Of a DNA stretch of 64,000 bases, positions 59,904-64,000 are shown in pieces. This DNA is from RGIG3528 sp045629005. GTDB lineage: Bacteria; Bacillota; Clostridia; Lachnospirales; Lachnospiraceae. The stretch covers positions 20,012-84,011 of the forward strand of contig JAZQQJ010000079.1 in assembly GCA_045629005.1 (NCBI GenBank). Direction: 5' to 3'. Within the stretch, counting starts at the first letter, position 1. Each line of letters opens with the position of its first letter. The notes under the pieces are model-generated. The model saw nothing but the letters and a program-made list of their open reading frames with translations, ran no database searches and was not told where the DNA came from. Made by a program: the position numbers and the translations under genes.

Positions 59904-60764
59904 ATGAGTTTAAGAAAAAAAGCAGAAGAAATCTGCAAGATTTTAGCAACAAGAGGTATGGATGTGGAAGTCAAGGAAACCAGTAACGGAATCGGTGTTA
60001 CATTGCGAAACCCTTCTTATGAAGGCGAATATGCAGTGGCCCCCATCATCTACGTTTCAGAGGAAGGTGATGTTGACGCAGAGGCGGATTTAATTGCATC
60101 TGCATTAAACAAGGCAATGGAATCAGCTCCGACAGTAGATATGGTTGCCGCCATATCCGAACTCCTCACAAACTGGGAAAAGGCCAAGGATAACGTTATT
60201 TTGCGTCTTATCCATCCGGTAGGTAATCTCCCTGCTGACGTTGTCACATTCGAAGCTCCCGAAGGTGTTGATCCGGCCATCAAAACGGTTGCAACCCTCC
60301 GCTTTGAGCAGGGATGTTCGAACGTAACCAAAAGGACTCTCGAAAAGTGGGGTGTCTCCGAAGCACAGCTATACAAGCAGGCTTTAGAGAATACAACATC
60401 AAATACTGTGGTACGCAGTATGATAGATATCCTCCAGGAGATGATGCCCGGCTTCGAGGCACCTATCGACGCCCCCACAGAGGACATGATGTACGTTGTG
60501 ACCAACAATGACAAGAATTATGGCAGTGCCATTCTTCTTGCTCCTCAGGAGTTAAGACGCGTGCTTAAGCCGGTGTTTAAGGATGAAGATGTTTACATTA
60601 TCCCGTCTTCAGTCCACGAGTTAATCGTATGTAAGGGTTCTCAGGGTGATCCCGAAATCCTCAGAAATATGATTAACGATGTAAACACTTCCCAGGTGGA
60701 AGAGCGTGATTTGCTTGGTTCTTCTCCCTTTAAGTTATCGGGAGACAATCTTCAGGTTGCTTAA
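59904..60764 (+). CDS. DUF5688-family protein (286 aa)
   Basis: The C-terminal half has the pattern MMYVVTNNDKNYGSAILLAP, then DVYIIPSSVHELIVCK and MINDVNTSQVEERDLLGSSPF, which I recognise from DUF5688 proteins common in Lachnospiraceae and their mobile elements. Function unknown. It is soluble and acidic. AAAGGAGG lies 8 nt before the ATG at 59904. Upstream, CCTAATGT is only a weak form of the shared promoter motif. A strong terminator follows. Confidence 0.8.
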   Translation: MSLRKKAEEICKILATRGMDVEVKETSNGIGVTLRNPSYEGEYAVAPIIYVSEEGDVDAEADLIASALNKAMESAPTVDMVAAISELLTNWEKAKDNVILRLIHPVGNLPADVVTFEAPEGVDPAIKTVATLRFEQGCSNVTKRTLEKWGVSEAQLYKQALENTTSNTVVRSMIDILQEMMPGFEAPIDAPTEDMMYVVTNNDKNYGSAILLAPQELRRVLKPVFKDEDVYIIPSSVHELIVCKGSQGDPEILRNMINDVNTSQVEERDLLGSSPFKLSGDNLQVA

Positions 60765-60777
60765 TTCATTAAAAAGG

Positions 60778-60810
60778 CTGTCAGTGATAATTCACTGACA
60801 GTTTTTTTTT
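60778..60810 (+). terminator. Terminator after the DUF5688 gene
   Basis: CTGTCAGTG pairs perfectly with CACTGACAG around ATAATT, followed by nine Ts. Confidence 0.9.
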
Positions 60811-60841
60811 GCGAAATCACATCTCATTTTGGCTGTAAAAA

Positions 60842-60849
60842 CCTAAATT
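60842..60849 (+). promoter_or_regulatory. Weak promoter motif variant CCTAAATT before the relaxase gene
   Basis: CCTAAATT followed by ATATCTATTAAC lies 47 nt before the ATG, the same distance as in other units though one central base differs. Confidence 0.35.
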
Positions 60850-60896
60850 ATATCTATTAACATACAGCATTCCTGTACACGAAAGGACACATTCCT

Positions 60897-61973
60897 ATGA
60901 TGAAATTATCTTTCCAATGTGGCCGTGCTGATTCAGCCGGCCGACATAACGATCGCAATTTTGATGTCAGTCTTGCAGAACATATTAATCCGGAAAAATC
61001 TGCAGATAACCGTTATTGGACATATAACGGAGAAACAGATAAAACATTTCGTGATATCGAACTGGACTTTTATAAGTCGTCTTTCAAAGAATACATAAAA
61101 ACCCAGAATAAAAAGAACAGACAAAGCAGACATCTCGAACGCAACAAATCCATTAACCAATACTACAGTCAGAAATATACCCGTCCCGAAGATGTCATCA
61201 TTCAAATCGGGAACACAAAGGAACACGTTTCACCCGAACAGCTTTGGGCCTGTACGCAGGAGTACATTTCAAAATTTAATGAACGTTTTGGGGACCATTG
61301 CGTAATTCTCGATGCAGCTCTTCACGTTGATGAAGAATCCATAGACACATTTGATAAAAAAATCGAAGGAACTCCGCACGTTCATTTAAGACGTGTGTGG
61401 GTAACACGGGATGAAGACGGAGTCGCCCATGTAAGTCAGACCAAGGCTTTATGTGATATGGGATATCCTGCAGAGTCTCAAACCGGACAGAAAACGCACA
61501 ACAATAAAATCTCTTTTACCAAGGCAGAACGAAGTATGTTTGCTGATATCTGTAAAGAGCACGACATAAATCTTGACCTCACTCCCGGAGAACGTGCCCG
61601 ACATCTTACGGTAAAAGAATATAAAGCAAAGCAGGACTTAATCAAGGCAACCGAAAAGCTCGTTTCATTTGCCGAGAATACTCCGGGGTTTGAGTTAATT
61701 CTTACCGATAAACGATATTCCGATGTTGAAAATGCAGATCCTGGCGTAAAAGAGCAGGTGCTGAATGATTTGATTAATGAGCGTATTGACCAGTTGGGCC
61801 AGTGCCAGTCATTGGATGAACTTCTACAGGAAATACAAAATTCAAGAGCAGAAGCAGAAGAGGTATATCGCAAGAAGTATGAGAAGATGAAATCATTTCT
61901 CAAAGAGAAGCATCATGATGTGTATAAAGAATATGCTTCAAGAGAAAAAACGAAGAGCAACGAAACCCTATAA
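60897..61973 (+). CDS. MobV/Pre-like relaxase
   Basis: A 358-aa protein with two MobV signatures. Motif I is RHNDRN (H17-N18-D19-R20). The metal-binding motif is LHVDEE (H143, D145, E146) followed by TPHVHL (H161, H163), the HxDE...PHxH pattern of Mob/Pre proteins. The C-terminal ~100 residues are a charged coiled coil. It should nick the transfer origin and stay attached to the transferred strand, passing it to the coupling protein. The nicking site is not identified; it may lie in the gap before the gene or in the repeats after it. GAAAGGA precedes the ATG. Confidence 0.8.
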   Translation: MMKLSFQCGRADSAGRHNDRNFDVSLAEHINPEKSADNRYWTYNGETDKTFRDIELDFYKSSFKEYIKTQNKKNRQSRHLERNKSINQYYSQKYTRPEDVIIQIGNTKEHVSPEQLWACTQEYISKFNERFGDHCVILDAALHVDEESIDTFDKKIEGTPHVHLRRVWVTRDEDGVAHVSQTKALCDMGYPAESQTGQKTHNNKISFTKAERSMFADICKEHDINLDLTPGERARHLTVKEYKAKQDLIKATEKLVSFAENTPGFELILTDKRYSDVENADPGVKEQVLNDLINERIDQLGQCQSLDELLQEIQNSRAEAEEVYRKKYEKMKSFLKEKHHDVYKEYASREKTKSNETL

Positions 61974-61991
61974 GCGGAAGGTCCATGCAAT

Positions 61992-62105
61992 ATGATGATG
62001 TTTCGAAATAGTTTTTCTGATGTTGATGGCTGTCAAGATGATTTAATCATAAAGGCTTATACAGAAAGAGCTTATGAACTAACAGGTATGAAGATTCAAA
62101 TATAA
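61992..62105 (+). CDS. Possible 37-aa protein after the relaxase gene
   Basis: The frame MMMFRNSFSDVDGCQDDLII runs 37 codons, from an ATG with GGAAGG about 8 nt upstream, and ends at the base of a terminator. Its stop codon and the A-rich arm of the terminator join, which supports a real gene end. Too short to assign. Confidence 0.45.
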   Translation: MMMFRNSFSDVDGCQDDLIIKAYTERAYELTGMKIQI

Positions 62106-62129
62106 AGGGACCGTTTCGGTCTCTTTTTT
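62104..62129 (+). terminator. Terminator of the relaxase unit
   Basis: AAAGGGACCG pairs with CGGTCTCTTT around TTT, then more Ts. Confidence 0.85.
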
Positions 62130-62152
62130 CTACGTGGTGCAAAATTGTCATA

Positions 62153-62222
62153 TTGCGACAGATTCGTATTTTTTAATAGATGTGGCGACACTGTCCTAAG
62201 TCACGTTTGCGACAGATTCGTA
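62153..62222. repeat. 16-bp direct repeat TTGCGACAGATTCGTA, two copies
   Basis: Exact copies at 62153-62168 and 62207-62222, 54 nt apart, with a partial GGCGACACTGT between. They open the 1.2-kb non-coding region after the relaxase unit, so they may belong to a replication or transfer origin. Confidence 0.6.
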
Positions 62223-62280
62223 ATGGGTTATAGACCTTATTATTTTTGCATATTTCATCGTAGGTTTTTATCCAAAGAAA

Positions 62281-62964
62281 GGAATAATTTTTTATTCCAT
62301 TTTCCTTCTCCCTGCCGTCATTATTCCACCTTCCCACCCGTTATATATTACCTGGTCAGTAGAAACAGAGAAAGGAACAAAGGAACTCCCTTTTCTTTTC
62401 CTTTTGCCCCCTTCCCATTCTTTACATTCCCGTTCTCCATATCTCCAAATGTATCCATACACCCATTATCTCCATTTCCGTAACCGATAATCCGCCCTAT
62501 TGATAATATTTATGAATATGTCGCATCATAAACAAAGGAATAATCCATTATTCCCTCTTTCTCCCTTCCTTCGTTTGTTCCATAACTGTATATCCACCCA
62601 CTCTCCATTGCGTTTGTAGTTAACATAATGACTACACCACGCACCGAATTCCGTCCAAATGCAGTCAACATTATGACTACACGGTAGTTAACATATTGAC
62701 TACACCCTTCACTCCGTCTCCGCTAAATGTAGTTAACATATTGACTACATATTCCCTATCTTCGCATACCACCCGTAGTCAATATAATGACTACATCGTA
62801 GTTAACATATTAACTACACCATATATTTATTTCTGTTCAAACGTAGTTAACATATTAACTACATATGCATCCTTTTAACTGTATTTGCAGTCAACATTAT
62901 GACTACAGTTCCCTTCTTCCTTTCTTTCTTTGTTCCAAAGGAATAAAAAAAAAGAATGTATTCC
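62281..62964. repeat. GGAATAA/TTATTCC short inverted repeats
   Basis: Small stems at 62281-62298 (loop TTTT), 62537-62554 (loop TCCA) and 62940-62964 (6-bp arms, longer loop) flank and include the palindrome array. The surroundings are pyrimidine-rich on this strand. Confidence 0.45.
62616..62906. repeat. Eight phased copies of a 20-bp palindrome, candidate replication origin or centromere
   Basis: Copies of GTAGTTAACATATTGACTAC or near forms start at 62616, 62661, 62684, 62729, 62775, 62798, 62843 and 62887. Intervals are 45, 23, 45, 46, 23, 45 and 44 nt, so all copies fall on one ~22.5-nt grid. Each copy is a dyad (GTAGT...ACTAC), so the binder is probably a dimer. Iterons of a Rep protein or a partition centromere are the likely uses. 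The whole stretch 62130-63302 has no convincing gene. Confidence 0.8.
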
Positions 62965-63221
62965 CTCCCTTTGCCCTGTTGCTAAATACAAATTACTGTC
63001 ACACTGATAAAACAAAATAAAAATTATTCGTTCCGAAGGAAAATAAAAACAAAGGAAGAAACTATTTCTTTCTCTCTTCTTTCCTTTCTTTCCCAAAAAG
63101 AATATAATGCGTTCATACCTTTTCTTGTCTGGAACAGACAAAGAAATAAAGAAAGAATTTTTTTGGTACTATAAGTATCAGCAATTTTTTCATATACAAA
63201 TCTCTTTTATAAAACACCCCT

Positions 63222-63229
63222 ACTATATT
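63222..63229 (+). promoter_or_regulatory. Promoter motif variant ACTATATT for the last gene
   Basis: ACTATATT followed by TATGGCATAATG lies 73 nt before the ATG at 63303. Confidence 0.4.
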
Positions 63230-63302
63230 TATGGCATAATGTAATCTGCCAATATAACAGCCGGAAGCTGGCATAATATATTTTCGATATGAAAGGAAAA
63301 CA

Positions 63303-64000
63303 ATGATTAAATCTCTTAAAAGCATCATAGAGGGCATTCCGGAAATACTTGTGAACACCCTTTCGGTAATATGCTGCATACTCGCCCCCGTCGCACTGAC
63401 GCTGTCCGTAGTGCTGTGGATACTGGGAAGAACCGTTTTTCTTCTTTTATACCTTTTTACCAGACTGCTCGGGTGGGTAAACGGAGCCCTTTACGGAACA
63501 CGGATTGCCGTTCCGGTCGGTTTGTTTCTCGGACTGTCACTGGTATGTTTTGAACAGACTGGAAAGTTATTTGCATTTGGGGAATGTTTCCGCGATATTT
63601 TTGACAACCCCCTCTGGTGGCTTTCACTGTTCTTTCTGGTTCTTGCCGTGGCCTTTACCGCCCTGTTCAATCTGTATTTCACAAAAGCAGGCGGAAGGAT
63701 CATGTACATACTGTCGAAAGTATTTTACGCACTGGCGGTATGTTCCTACGTTCTGAACACGATAGCCTTTATCAGTGACGGAGCGTCAATGTTTGCGCTT
63801 GTCTTTAAACGAAAAGACAAAACCGTATCGGCTTCCGAGTCATGTGAAAATATTGTAAAGGAGTGCCGTGAATCACTGCTGTTTAATGACATGATGACTC
63901 CGTGTGTGGAGACAATAAAGTTAAGCACCACCGAGACGCTGAGGTACCTGACTCCGGCCGAGAAATATGAAGCCACTGTAAATAACGCATGGAAGAAACA
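63303..64000 (+). CDS. Membrane protein, 3' end outside the window (232+ codons)
   Basis: An open frame starting at 63303 (MIKSLKSIIEGIPEILVNTL) runs to the window edge without a stop. GAAAGGA lies 6 nt before the ATG. It has at least four membrane segments within residues ~15-160 and then a Cys-containing soluble part. No family recognised. It uses more GC-rich third codon positions (ctg, gcc, acg) than its neighbours, which hints at another origin. It starts just after the palindrome array; as a membrane protein it is not an obvious replication initiator. Confidence 0.75.
   Translation, partial: MIKSLKSIIEGIPEILVNTLSVICCILAPVALTLSVVLWILGRTVFLLLYLFTRLLGWVNGALYGTRIAVPVGLFLGLSLVCFEQTGKLFAFGECFRDIFDNPLWWLSLFFLVLAVAFTALFNLYFTKAGGRIMYILSKVFYALAVCSYVLNTIAFISDGASMFALVFKRKDKTVSASESCENIVKECRESLLFNDMMTPCVETIKLSTTETLRYLTPAEKYEATVNNAWKK

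Noticed and set aside
62145..62483. 112-codon plus-strand reading frame
   Set aside because: Starts inside the direct repeats, no ribosome site, and the composition follows the pyrimidine-rich DNA rather than a protein.
62616..62906. CRISPR array
   Set aside because: Repeats are only 20 bp, palindromic, separated by as little as 3 nt, and no cas gene is present. An origin or centromere explains them better.
62696..63141. Short frames running through the palindrome array and the tract after it
   Set aside because: They simply translate the repeats and A/T-rich tract, and have no ribosome sites.
1..64000. Prophage or recoded genetic code
   Set aside because: No capsid, terminase, portal or tail genes; TGA, TAA and TAG all serve as stops at clear gene ends.

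Overview
The window looks like part of a large conjugative plasmid (or plasmid-like integrative element) from an anaerobic low-to-mid-GC Firmicute, most likely a Lachnospiraceae-type Clostridium relative. The reasons are the strong AGGAGG-type ribosome sites, a Gram-positive type IV secretion set (VirD4/TraG, Maff2-like, VirB6-like, PrgI, VirB4), an oxygen-sensitive class III ribonucleotide reductase, a DUF5688 gene, a MobV-like relaxase and an IS200/IS605 element. TGA is used as a normal stop. I saw no rRNA, tRNA, CRISPR array or phage structural gene. Taxonomy is inference.

Layout. 0-1.4 kb: ssb and an unknown gene. 1.6-15.4 kb: conjugation block with an unknown 558-aa protein, coupling protein, pilin-like, VirB6-like, PrgI and VirB4 proteins, a 1069-aa membrane protein and an SseB-like protein. 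15.5-24.3 kb: DNA-metabolism block with NrdD carrying a glutaredoxin-like tail, NAD-dependent DNA ligase and a UvrD-type helicase fused to an Fe-S, Cas4/AddB-like nuclease domain. 24.4-28 kb: a PP-loop (PAPS-reductase-like) protein, a complete PARP-type ADP-ribosyltransferase and an unknown gene behind a terminator-like leader. 28.1-31.9 kb: restriction-modification with two C5 methyltransferases and an AlwI-like endonuclease. 32.3-33.7 kb: tyrosine recombinase with flanking repeats. 33.8-37.2 kb: unknown genes. 37.2-47.5 kb, mostly minus strand: HipA-like kinase operon including a coiled-coil protein with a degenerate GGDEF domain, a TnpB-only IS605-type element, topoisomerase III, a PARG/macrodomain-like protein, a Pif1/RecD-like helicase with a histone-H1-like tail and an HD domain protein. 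47.6-51 kb: RecJ-like nuclease and a second PP-loop protein. 51.1-52.5 kb: ParA plus a ribbon-helix-helix partner, with a repeat-rich candidate centromere upstream. 52.9-58.6 kb: lipoprotein, CpaF/VirB11-like ATPase, unknown gene and a membrane diguanylate cyclase. 58.7-62.1 kb: small genes, an HNH protein with a membrane tail, DUF5688 and a MobV-like relaxase. 62.1-63.3 kb: a non-coding region with eight phased copies of a 20-bp palindrome, probably an origin or centromere. 63.3 kb to the end: a membrane protein that runs off the window.

How it works together. The element carries its own transfer machinery, partition genes and much of a DNA replication/repair kit (SSB, ligase, topoisomerase III, helicases, RecJ, ribonucleotide reductase), but no replication initiator is visible here. 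Nearly every transcription unit starts with the same short motif, CCTATATT or a close variant, about 35-60 nt before the start codon and usually without a TTGACA box. Most units end in a strong intrinsic terminator. No gene in the window was recognised as a helix-turn-helix regulator. The shared promoter-like motif, the PARP (with a possible eraser elsewhere on the element), the palindrome array and the structured leaders of the two PP-loop genes are the observations I would follow first.
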